Assembly (NCBI GenBank): GCA_028282595.1
Contig: JANQHQ010000036.1
Span: 100,541-164,540, forward strand
Source: Chlorobium sp.
GTDB lineage: Bacteria > Bacteroidota > Chlorobiia > Chlorobiales > Chlorobiaceae
Reading direction: 5' to 3'
Length of the DNA stretch: 64,000 nt
A model generated the notes under the pieces. The model was not told where the DNA came from. It worked only from the letters and a program-made list of their open reading frames with translations, and did no database searches. Below are positions 24,040 through 31,559 of this stretch, piece after piece. Numbering within the stretch: the stretch's first letter is position 1; every line of letters begins with the position of its first letter. The position numbers and the translations under genes were made by a program.

Positions 24040-26436
24040 TTAAAATGGTATATCGTCATCGTTAAAGGACTCCGTCTCTCTGTGGCGTCTCTCTTTGACG
24101 AGCTCTATTCCCTCCGGGGTGAAACCGAAGAGCGTGTCGGCCGAAAAGATCGAGCTGAAATCCTGCGGTTTGAAAAAGGGCAGGAATTTCTGGGTGAATT
24201 CATCGAGGCGTTTCAGGTAGAACTGGGTGTTCTCGTCGGGTTTCCGGCTGTCCCATTCGTCGGCTATGCGACCTTTTTCGTAATGGCTGTTCTGAAGACC
24301 GCTTCCCGAGACGTAGTAGGTTATCCGGTCGCCCTTGTTGACCGTCAGCTTTCTTCTCAGGGCGAGTTCATAGGTTATGGACCGCGTGCGCTTTTCATTG
24401 TTTACGGCTGTAACATATTGATCCAGCGTGCTTTTCAGCGTCTCTGTCCTTGAAAATTCCTCGATGGACCAGTCGTGGTTCATGATCCGTTCCCTGTACT
24501 CGACATAGAGATCGTGCAGTCCCTGGACGTCCTCTTCCAGCAGCCGCTCGAAACCTCTGCGGATAAAATCCCGTCCGAATTTCTCGGCGCTGCGGCTGAT
24601 GAGGGAGGAGCCCTTAAGTTTCATGGCGCCGTCGTAGTCGAGAAGGGCGTAGTTTTTTTTCAGGTAGGAGATCATTTTCTTGAACCTGCCGTCGTAACCG
24701 ATCGTTATTCCTTTCGGCATCGTGGCCGAAACCTCTTCCACGAGCCGTATTTCATCTTCCTCGGTAGCGATTCCGGGCGGAGGCACAAAAAGAATGCCGT
24801 CGGTATCCACTTCGATCACCTTGCTGCCCTTCGATTCGAACTCCCGGATCATTTTCCGTGCGATTTCCTGGCCGGTCGTGGTGACGCGGTCGGCTTCCTC
24901 GTAGTCGTTGAAAATACCGCTCCCGAAGCCGAGATAACCGTACATGGCGTTGATCAGGATCTTGAACGACGACTGCATGGCGTCGAAGTTGTCGGCGATC
25001 GTTGTGTTACCGTTCGCTTTTTCCTCTTTCGCTCTCTTCTTCGCCGAAAACCGCAGGTCCTTCAATTCCGTAAGAATCCGGGGGAAGATCCTTCGCTCGT
25101 CGCTTTTCGGACAGACGTCGTAGGAGAGCATGATCGACGGGTAGAGCGATTCGACGTCCGCGTAGACCACGGGGCCGAGAATTCCTTTCAGAAATACTTC
25201 GGTGAATCCTCCCGAGTGCTGCTGACCGATCTCCGGCCTCGGCAGGGAGTGTTTTTCCTTCAGATACTCCCTGACGAACAGAGCCTCGATCTTGGCGGCC
25301 GGCCCCATACGAGATGTCTGGGCGTAGGTATAGGGCATCATCTGCGTCATGTAGAAGTTGCTTCCGGAAAGCAGGGCGGCGATTTCCCTCGTTTCCCTGA
25401 CGTCGTCGAGGGCGTAGGCCAGCAGGCGTTCAGGGTCCCTGTCCCAGACATCGGCCATTTCGCTGTAGTCGACGTATGTCCTGTCCGGCGCGGCCACTCC
25501 GAAGTGCCTCGCGGCCGCTTTCAGGCCGTAGCCCTGCATCGAACGTTTCGCTACATCGTAACTCTGAACGAGAAAGTAGGTGTCGATGACGTGGCGGCCC
25601 GCGATGTCGCAGAAAGGATAATCGATCAACCGTTCGGCGAAACGGATGCTCGCCTGAAAGGATCTCGGGATCGAGCCGTCGCGCCCTATGCGGAAATCGA
25701 TGCCGTGCAGTTCGCATCTTCTCTGAATGTAGGGCAGATCGAAACTGAAGACGTTGTGTCCCTCTATCACGTCCGGATCCTTGAGCTGGATAATCCTGAT
25801 CAGCTCGAGCAGCAGCTCCTTTTCGTTTTTTTCCTTCGTGTGAATGACGTGCTCCCACCCCCTGTTGTCGCAGAGAGAGATGATGATGATGGGGTCGCTG
25901 CCGATAGAAACTTTCTTTTCGGCGCCCTTTTCCGGCCGGTAGTAGGTTTCGATGTCGAGCTGCATCCGGTAGATATCCTCGAAGACCATGCCTTTGAAAA
26001 GGGTCTTTCCGGTCTGCAGCAGGTATTGCGTTACGGCGTCCCCCCTGCTGTAGGTGAGATTACCGGCGTACTCCTCCTCTTCCTCCGCGTTCTCCTCGCC
26101 CGCGGTTCTCGAACGGGCGGAGATGTAATCAAGAGCGTTGCGATAGTTCTGCTGCGATCGGAAGATGGCGAGATACCGGTGGAAATTGCCGCCCTGGAGC
26201 TGTATGAGCCAGTACTTTTCATTGTTTTCCGGTGCGAACTCCTCCAGAAGGGCCTTGTCGGACAGGAAAAAGTAGGGGTAGTAGTCCTCCTCGCGGCTTG
26301 TTACCGTTCCGCCGTTTCTCGTATAGATCCGAACTTTGTTGTCCGGAAGCTGATGAATTCCCGTGATGCACTCCTCCCCGTCCTTTCCGAAAAGAAGCGG
26401 GTTAAGTTCAATATTCTGCTGTAACGTATCGGCCAT
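24040..26436 (-). CDS. Family B DNA polymerase
   Basis: The product is 798 residues with the full family B layout. The exonuclease domain has Exo I MQLDIETYYRP, Exo II EGHNVFSFDLPYI and Exo III YALDDVRETREIAALL. The polymerase domain has motif A VYADVESLYPSIMLSYD, motif B KILINAMYGYLGFG and motif C IEVDTDGILFV. Catalytic aspartates are present, so it should be active with proofreading. It resembles Pol II or archaeal-like PolB enzymes, which in bacteria act in repair or damage tolerance. It lies downstream of mnmG with a ParB site in between. Confidence 0.92.
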   Translation of the reverse strand: MADTLQQNIELNPLLFGKDGEECITGIHQLPDNKVRIYTRNGGTVTSREEDYYPYFFLSDKALLEEFAPENNEKYWLIQLQGGNFHRYLAIFRSQQNYRNALDYISARSRTAGEENAEEEEEYAGNLTYSRGDAVTQYLLQTGKTLFKGMVFEDIYRMQLDIETYYRPEKGAEKKVSIGSDPIIIISLCDNRGWEHVIHTKEKNEKELLLELIRIIQLKDPDVIEGHNVFSFDLPYIQRRCELHGIDFRIGRDGSIPRSFQASIRFAERLIDYPFCDIAGRHVIDTYFLVQSYDVAKRSMQGYGLKAAARHFGVAAPDRTYVDYSEMADVWDRDPERLLAYALDDVRETREIAALLSGSNFYMTQMMPYTYAQTSRMGPAAKIEALFVREYLKEKHSLPRPEIGQQHSGGFTEVFLKGILGPVVYADVESLYPSIMLSYDVCPKSDERRIFPRILTELKDLRFSAKKRAKEEKANGNTTIADNFDAMQSSFKILINAMYGYLGFGSGIFNDYEEADRVTTTGQEIARKMIREFESKGSKVIEVDTDGILFVPPPGIATEEDEIRLVEEVSATMPKGITIGYDGRFKKMISYLKKNYALLDYDGAMKLKGSSLISRSAEKFGRDFIRRGFERLLEEDVQGLHDLYVEYRERIMNHDWSIEEFSRTETLKSTLDQYVTAVNNEKRTRSITYELALRRKLTVNKGDRITYYVSGSGLQNSHYEKGRIADEWDSRKPDENTQFYLKRLDEFTQKFLPFFKPQDFSSIFSADTLFGFTPEGIELVKERRHRETESFNDDDIPF

Positions 26437-26477
26437 GGTGTCGTTCGTTCTGTTGGCAGTCTGTGAAACAGAGGGAA

Positions 26478-26493
26478 TGTTTCACGTGAAACA
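26478..26493. promoter_or_regulatory. parS centromere site (exact)
   Basis: TGTTTCACGTGAAACA at 26478-26493 is identical to the 16-bp consensus palindrome bound by chromosomal ParB (Spo0J). It lies between mnmG and the polymerase gene, about 7 kb from the dnaN end of the origin. The neighbouring bases extend the palindrome to ATGTTTCACGTGAAACAT. Confidence 0.92.
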
Positions 26494-26509
26494 TTGCCTG
26501 TATAAACCT

Positions 26510-28381
26510 CTAACGTCCTATTTTAACCATCAATACGGAAATATCCGCAGGTGTTACACCGAGAATGCGCGTTGCCTGCCCTATTGTTGACGGACGTATG
26601 CGGGCAAGTTTTTCCATGCCTTCGCTCGACAGCCCTCTTACCGCCGTGTAATCGAAGGTCTCGGGTATCGAACGGGATTCAAGGCGTGTGATTTTCTCGG
26701 CAACGAGGCGTTCGCGTTTGATGTATCCCTCGTACTTGCAGTCGATTTCGACTTGCCGGAGTACATTCGGGTCTTCGCTGACGGCGAGAACCTCTTCAGC
26801 GGCCGCGCTGCAGGACAAGAGCAAGGCGTGCAGCGAGAGTTTCGGCCTCTTGAGCAGGCTCGCCATTCTCGCGCCTCCGGAGATCGGTTCGTAACCGTTC
26901 GATTCGAGAAGCGGGTTTATCTCTTCCGGGGCGGCCTTCGTTTTCTCGATAATCCGCCCGATTTCGGCAATCCGGCGTTCCCGCACCTGCATTTCTTCGT
27001 ACCGTGCGTCCGGTACGAGTCCCGCATCGTGACCGTAGCGCATAAGTCTCCGGTCCGCGTTGTCCTGCCGGAGCACGATTCTGTGTTCCGCCGAGGAGGT
27101 GAACATTCTGTAAGGCTCGTTCGTCTCCTTGGTGATAAGGTCGTCGATCAGCACGCCGATGTAGGCTTCCGAACGGGCGAGCACAAGCGGCCGCCTTCCC
27201 CGGAGTTTGAATACGGCGTTGATTCCGGCCACGATACCTTGTGCTGCAGCTTCCTCGTATCCCGATGTGCCGTTGATCTGCCCAGCGAAGTACAGCCCTT
27301 CCAACAGTTTTGTCTCGAGAGTCTCCCTGAGCTGGTAGGGGTAGAAATAATCGTATTCGATCGCGTAACCGGGTCGGATCATGACGACTTCCTCCAGTCC
27401 AGGTATGGTTTTCAGCCCCTGGAGCTGGACCTCTTCGGGAAGCGATGTCGAGTAGCCGTTGACATACATCTCGTTTGTGTCGAATCCCTCGGGCTCAAGG
27501 AAGATGTGATGACTTTTTCGTTCACCGAAGCGGTGAATTTTGTCCTCGATCGAGGGGCAGTACCGCGGCCCTACACCCTGCACTTTTCCGGTAAAGAGCG
27601 GGGAGCGGCTGAAACCGCTTTCGAGAACCCGGTGCGTTTCTTCCGTCGTGGCCGTAAGGTAGCATTCGATCTGTCTTCTTCCGGAAAGGCTCTGCGTGCG
27701 GAAGGAAAAAGGGGCGGGGTCGTCGTCGCCGGGCTGCGGCGTCACGTTCGCATAGTCCACACTTCTGCGATCTATCCGGGGGGGCGTGCCGGTTTTGAGT
27801 CTGCCATGGCGGAAACCGAGAGCCCCGAGGCATTCGGTCAGACCGCAGACCGGGGGTTCGGCTACGGTCCTTCCGCCCGGATAGTGGTTCATTCCGATAT
27901 GAATCAGTCCGTTGAGGAAGGTTCCGCAGGTCAGGATGACGGAGCGGCCCCGGATGTTCCTGCCCGAACTGAGAACTATCCCGGTACATCTGCCGGCATC
28001 CGTCGTCACGCCCGTGACGCTGTCCTGAAGAAGATCGATGTTCTCTTCAGCCTCGATCGCTTTTTTCATGTGCGCCGTGTAAGCCATCCGGTCGGCCTGC
28101 GCTCGCGGAGAATGCATCGCAGGCCCCTTGCTCCTGTTGAGCATTCTGAACTGAATGCCCGTGGCGTCTATGGCTTTGGCCATCTCGCCGCCGAGTGCGT
28201 CGATCTCCCTCGTGATCTGGCCTTTCGCAACACCGCCGATAGCCGGGTTGCAGGACATTCTCGCCACGGCCATCAGATCCGTGGTCACGAGGAGACACCG
28301 CGCGCCCATTCTCGCCGCGGCAAGGGCGGCTTCGCAACCGGCGTGTCCCGCTCCGGCGACAATGACATCGTATCCTTTCAT
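26510..28381 (-). CDS. mnmG: tRNA uridine-5-carboxymethylaminomethyl modification enzyme
   Basis: MnmG (GidA) works with MnmE to modify the wobble uridine of several tRNAs. The 623-residue protein has the FAD-binding N-terminus VIVAGAGHAGCEAALAAARMG, the CNPAIGGVAKGQI motif, GRYCPSIEDKIHRF-like text (VGPRYCPSIEDKI), FAGQINGTSGYEEAAAQG and the C-terminal MnmE/tRNA-binding helical domain. The length is normal. It is flanked on both sides by ParB sites. Confidence 0.97.
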   Translation of the reverse strand: MKGYDVIVAGAGHAGCEAALAAARMGARCLLVTTDLMAVARMSCNPAIGGVAKGQITREIDALGGEMAKAIDATGIQFRMLNRSKGPAMHSPRAQADRMAYTAHMKKAIEAEENIDLLQDSVTGVTTDAGRCTGIVLSSGRNIRGRSVILTCGTFLNGLIHIGMNHYPGGRTVAEPPVCGLTECLGALGFRHGRLKTGTPPRIDRRSVDYANVTPQPGDDDPAPFSFRTQSLSGRRQIECYLTATTEETHRVLESGFSRSPLFTGKVQGVGPRYCPSIEDKIHRFGERKSHHIFLEPEGFDTNEMYVNGYSTSLPEEVQLQGLKTIPGLEEVVMIRPGYAIEYDYFYPYQLRETLETKLLEGLYFAGQINGTSGYEEAAAQGIVAGINAVFKLRGRRPLVLARSEAYIGVLIDDLITKETNEPYRMFTSSAEHRIVLRQDNADRRLMRYGHDAGLVPDARYEEMQVRERRIAEIGRIIEKTKAAPEEINPLLESNGYEPISGGARMASLLKRPKLSLHALLLSCSAAAEEVLAVSEDPNVLRQVEIDCKYEGYIKRERLVAEKITRLESRSIPETFDYTAVRGLSSEGMEKLARIRPSTIGQATRILGVTPADISVLMVKIGR

Positions 28382-28390
28382 TCGTAATGA

Positions 28391-28406
28391 CGTTTCACGT
28401 GAAACA
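28391..28406. promoter_or_regulatory. parS centromere site (15 of 16 bases)
   Basis: CGTTTCACGTGAAACA differs from the ParB consensus only at the first base. It lies 10 bases upstream of the mnmG start. Together with 26478-26493 it places two parS sites near the origin, the usual location for ParABS segregation. Confidence 0.88.
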
Positions 28407-28647
28407 GTGTTTCCCGATATTCAGGATTATCGTATAAGTTGTTTTTTTATGGTTATTTATGCGCTCACCCCTTCGCCTTTTTCCGCATGGAAAGTGAACC
28501 GGTGAAGCCGGCCGTGCCCTTTCAGAGGCGTTTCCCCGTCGCGGAAAGGAAGATACGAAGAATGGCGCAAAGCGCATGCCGAAGCGCTGTCGGGCGGAGC
28601 CGGGGTGTGTAGGAATTAAAAATTTGTGTTACCCGATAAAAAATTAT

Positions 28648-28667
28648 ATATAACCATATAGTTATGT
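28648..28667. promoter_or_regulatory. Candidate sulfur-regulon operator upstream of the soxYZ-like/fcc cluster
   Basis: ATATAACCATATAGTTATGT matches the perfect palindrome found upstream of dsrC (50105-50124) at 18 of 20 positions. A plausible promoter overlaps it: TTGTGT at 28624-28629 and TATATA at 28647-28652, spacer 17. The rest of the 28407-28756 gap holds no gene. Confidence 0.55.
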
Positions 28668-28756
28668 AACTAAGGCTCTTTTCCGGTGCCCCCATTCAGG
28701 CCGGGGGTGAAGATTTTTTGCGCTCATTTGTAAAAGTACATTATCTGCAAGCAGTT

Positions 28757-29194
28757 ATGAAAAGAAGATCGTTTTTGAAGCATGTCGCGATGATGGGCGC
28801 CGTTCTGGCGCTGATGCCTTTCGAACTTCTGGCGGCATGGGAAAAGAAGCGCTTTACGAGCGAAGGGTTCCGGCAGGCGATGGTGAACAATCTCGGTACG
28901 TCGACCGTACCGGTGAGCGACAAGATCTCGCTTACCGTTCCTGCTTCCGCCGTCAGCAGTGCATCCGTACCGGTCGAGGTTTCGACCACCCTGAAGGCCG
29001 ATGAAATCTATCTCTTCGTTGAAAAGAACTATACCCCCCTCGTCTACAGAATGGCGCTCTCCGGCGCCATGCTGCCCTACTTCAACATACGGATCAAGAT
29101 GCGTCAGAGCTCGCCCGTTCATGCCGTCGTGAAATCCGGAAACAACTTTTACAGGGCGACGTCGCAGTGCGATGTCTCTTCCGAGGCCTGCTAA
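28757..29194 (+). CDS. SoxY-like sulfur carrier subunit (non-canonical C-terminus)
   Basis: This 145-residue exported protein starts with a Tat-type signal (MKRRSFLKHVAMMGAVLAL) and has the SoxY immunoglobulin-like fold. The gene immediately downstream is SoxZ-like. Canonical SoxY ends in GGCGG, where the cysteine carries the sulfur substrate. This protein instead ends QCDVSSEAC, with two cysteines and the second as the last residue. No soxXA or soxB is nearby. The ATG at 28757 is chosen because it begins the Tat motif. It may carry sulfide-derived sulfur for flavocytochrome c; that role is inference. Confidence 0.75.
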   Translation: MKRRSFLKHVAMMGAVLALMPFELLAAWEKKRFTSEGFRQAMVNNLGTSTVPVSDKISLTVPASAVSSASVPVEVSTTLKADEIYLFVEKNYTPLVYRMALSGAMLPYFNIRIKMRQSSPVHAVVKSGNNFYRATSQCDVSSEAC

Positions 29195-29215
29195 TCAATC
29201 AATCAGACAGATTCC

Positions 29216-29518
29216 ATGAGTATACGTATAGTCGCCGTGGAGGCGAACGGGACGGTTACCGCCAAAGTGATCGTGCCGCATCCGAATGAATCGGGAAGAA
29301 GAAAAGACGATCAGGGAGTGTTCGTTCCGGCCAACTTCGTCACAGAGGCGTCAGCAACGCTCGACGGTGCGCCTCTTTTTGCCATGCAACTCGGTCCCTC
29401 CGTGTCGAAGAACCCGTTTCTGCAGTTCAGATTCAAAGGAAAGAAGGGCGAGAAGCTCAAGGTTTCTCTCAAGGATAACAAGCAGAAAGCTTACGCGGCG
29501 GAAACCGTCGTCAAGTAG
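29216..29518 (+). CDS. SoxZ-like sulfur carrier partner
   Basis: This 100-residue protein without signal peptide matches SoxZ in IVPHPNESGRRKDDQGVFVPANF and SVSKNPFLQFRFKGKKGEKLKV (given here by its start SVSKNPFLQF). SoxZ proteins pair with SoxY and are co-exported through the SoxY Tat signal. It follows the SoxY-like gene by 21 bases, and fccA follows after 51 bases. Confidence 0.85.
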   Translation: MSIRIVAVEANGTVTAKVIVPHPNESGRRKDDQGVFVPANFVTEASATLDGAPLFAMQLGPSVSKNPFLQFRFKGKKGEKLKVSLKDNKQKAYAAETVVK

Positions 29519-29569
29519 TATTTCGCTTAGATCATATCCGCAAACACATAACAACAAGGAGAACAGACC

Positions 29570-29938
29570 ATGTCCAGAAAGCTGACTTTGTGGCTTGCAG
29601 CGGGCCTTATCTCTGCTGCGGCACTTTCCGGATGCGCGGGACAGACATCCGAGGACGGTGCGAACCAGGCCCAGGAAGAGGAGGGGTTCAATCCCAGGGG
29701 CCAGATTCTCGCCCTTTCCTGTGCATCGTGCCACGGCACCGACGGTGAAAGCGTTGGAATCATCCCCGGCTTCTTCGGCAAATCGTCGACCTATCTCGAA
29801 AACGCCCTGCTCGATTTCAAGAACGAAAGACGCTACTCTACGGTAATGGGACGCCATGCCAAAGGCTACAGCGACGATGAGATCAAGCTCATTGCCGAGT
29901 ACTTCGGTTGGGTTTCTCAGCAAACAACTTCAAATTAA
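29570..29938 (+). CDS. fccA: Flavocytochrome c sulfide dehydrogenase, monoheme cytochrome subunit
   Basis: FccA accepts electrons from the flavoprotein subunit during sulfide oxidation in the periplasm. The 122-residue product has a lipoprotein signal with lipobox cysteine at about residue 22 (LSGC), so it is membrane-anchored. It has one c-heme site, CASCH (residues 51-55), and a likely axial methionine in STVMGRHAKGYSDDEI. It is monoheme, as known for green sulfur bacteria, whereas purple bacterial FccA is diheme. An AAGGAG site precedes the ATG. Confidence 0.9.
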   Translation: MSRKLTLWLAAGLISAAALSGCAGQTSEDGANQAQEEEGFNPRGQILALSCASCHGTDGESVGIIPGFFGKSSTYLENALLDFKNERRYSTVMGRHAKGYSDDEIKLIAEYFGWVSQQTTSN

Positions 29939-29952
29939 GCTGGAGGACAAAC

Positions 29953-31245
29953 ATGAGCCAGAAATTTACACGTAGAGAATTCGGAAAGCTCTTCGCGGCA
30001 GGCGCGGCGGGGAGCGCACTCGGAGCGTTCAGCGGAGTGAAGCCTCTTTTCGCCCAGGAGAAGCGCGTCGTGGTTATCGGAGGAGGATTCGGTGGAGCCT
30101 CGGCCGCCAAGTACATCAGGAAGCTCGACAAGTCCATCGCGGTCACGCTTGTCGAGCCCGCCAGCACGTTCTACACCTGTCCGTTCAGCAACTGGGTCAT
30201 GGGCGGTCTGAAGGAGATGAAGGATATCGCCCAGACGTTCGACGTGCTGAAAAGCAAGTACCAGGTGGAGGTTATCCACGATACCGCCACGGAAATCGAT
30301 CCGGCGAACAATTCGGTCAAGCTCCAGGGGGGCAAGACGCTTGCATACGACCGTCTGATCGTCTCGCCGGGCATCGACTTCAACTACGAAGCGATCGAGG
30401 GGTACAGCGAAGAAGCCGCCAACAACCAGATGCCGCACGCCTACAAGGCGGGTCCGCAAACCGAGCTTATCACAAAGCAGTTGAAGGAGATGAAGGCGGG
30501 CGAAAACGTTCTGATCTGTCCTCCCGGCAATCCTTTCCGTTGCCCTCCGGGACCGTATGAAAGAGCGAGCCTTATAGCGCACTATCTCAAGAAGAACAAG
30601 CCCGGCTCGAAGGTGATCGTTCTCGACGCAAAGGAGAAGTTCTCCAAACAGGGACTCTTCACCAAGGGCTGGGATAAGCTCTATAGCGACGTGATCGAAT
30701 GGAGAGCGGGTTCTATGGGCGGCAAGGTCATGTCGGTCGATCCCGCAGCGATGACCGTCGAAACCGAGTTCGGTTCCGAGAAGGGCGGCGTCGTCAACAT
30801 CATCCCGCCGCAGCGCGCGGGCAAGATTGCCGTCGACGCCGGTCTGACGGACGCCAGCGGCTGGTGCCCGGTCAACCCGATTACGTTCGAATCGACCATT
30901 CATCCCGGCATTCACGTTATCGGCGATGCGTGCATCGCGGGCAAGATGCCGAAGTCGGGTTTCGCGGCCAGCAGCCAGGGCAAGGTTACGGCGGCGGGTG
31001 TCATTCGCCTGATGCAGGGCAAGGTCCCCGCGCCTCCCTCTCTCGTCAATACCTGCTACAGCCTCGTCGGTCCGGGATACGGCATCTCCGTCGCCGCGGT
31101 CTACAAGCTGACCAGCGACGGTATTGTCGGCATCAAGGGGGCCGGGGGACTTACACCGATGGACGCTGATGATGACCAGCTCACGGAAGAGGCGACCTAC
31201 GCCCGTGGCTGGTATAACAATATTACCCAGGATATCTGGGGATAA
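29953..31245 (+). CDS. fccB: Flavocytochrome c sulfide dehydrogenase, flavoprotein subunit
   Basis: FccB oxidises sulfide to sulfur or polysulfide and passes electrons to FccA. The 430-residue product has a Tat signal (TRREFGKLFAAGAAG), the FAD Rossmann motif VVVIGGGFGGASAAKYI, the covalent-FAD cysteine in FYTCPFSN (Cys76) and further conserved cysteines in ICPPGNPFRCPPGPYERA and NTCYSLVGPGYG. Canonical residues are all present. The ATG at 29953 has a GGAGG site. It closes the soxYZ-like-fccAB operon before a strong terminator. Confidence 0.95.
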   Translation: MSQKFTRREFGKLFAAGAAGSALGAFSGVKPLFAQEKRVVVIGGGFGGASAAKYIRKLDKSIAVTLVEPASTFYTCPFSNWVMGGLKEMKDIAQTFDVLKSKYQVEVIHDTATEIDPANNSVKLQGGKTLAYDRLIVSPGIDFNYEAIEGYSEEAANNQMPHAYKAGPQTELITKQLKEMKAGENVLICPPGNPFRCPPGPYERASLIAHYLKKNKPGSKVIVLDAKEKFSKQGLFTKGWDKLYSDVIEWRAGSMGGKVMSVDPAAMTVETEFGSEKGGVVNIIPPQRAGKIAVDAGLTDASGWCPVNPITFESTIHPGIHVIGDACIAGKMPKSGFAASSQGKVTAAGVIRLMQGKVPAPPSLVNTCYSLVGPGYGISVAAVYKLTSDGIVGIKGAGGLTPMDADDDQLTEEATYARGWYNNITQDIWG

Positions 31246-31267
31246 TATTCCGCAGCTTCATCAGCGG

Positions 31268-31296
31268 AGCCCGGCCTTGTGGCCGGGCTTTTTTTT
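31268..31296 (+). terminator. Rho-independent terminator after fccB
   Basis: A 9-bp stem AGCCCGGCC / GGCCGGGCT with a TTGT loop is followed directly by a run of T residues, 22 bases after the fccB stop. Confidence 0.93.
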
Positions 31297-31345
31297 ATCC
31301 TCACGGCGGTATCCCCGTTTCGTTGCCGGCGCTTTGCGCCGCTCA

Positions 31346-31374
31346 TTGTTAATCATACCCCCGTTTTATATATT
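31346..31374 (+). promoter_or_regulatory. Possible secD promoter with long leader
   Basis: TTGTTA (31346-31351) and TATATT (31369-31374) are separated by 17 bases. Transcription from here would give a leader of about 180 bases before secD, containing several G+C-rich inverted repeats. No gene is seen in 31297-31559. Confidence 0.35.
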
Positions 31375-31559
31375 GGCTGAACCGAAAGCGCCTGTGGAAG
31401 GAGGTTTCCGTCCGGCGTCCTGTCGCTCTATCGTCCGTAAGTTCTCCCGGATCAGCGAGATCCGGCCTGAAGGGCGGGGCGGGAGGATGTGCGCCGGGAA
31501 ACCGGATAAACCGCTCTTCAGGGGCGCTGTTTTTCTTGTTTGACAGAAATTCGCATGTA

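Noticed and set aside
24475..26424. 649-codon plus-strand frame opposite the polymerase gene
   Set aside because: A shadow frame; no domain is recognisable and the opposite strand encodes a complete family B polymerase.
28480..28620. G+C-rich segment with GGAAAGTGAACCGGTGAAG resembling part of a cobalamin riboswitch
   Set aside because: No convincing B12 box or closing stem follows, and the downstream genes are not cobalamin genes; treated as chance similarity.
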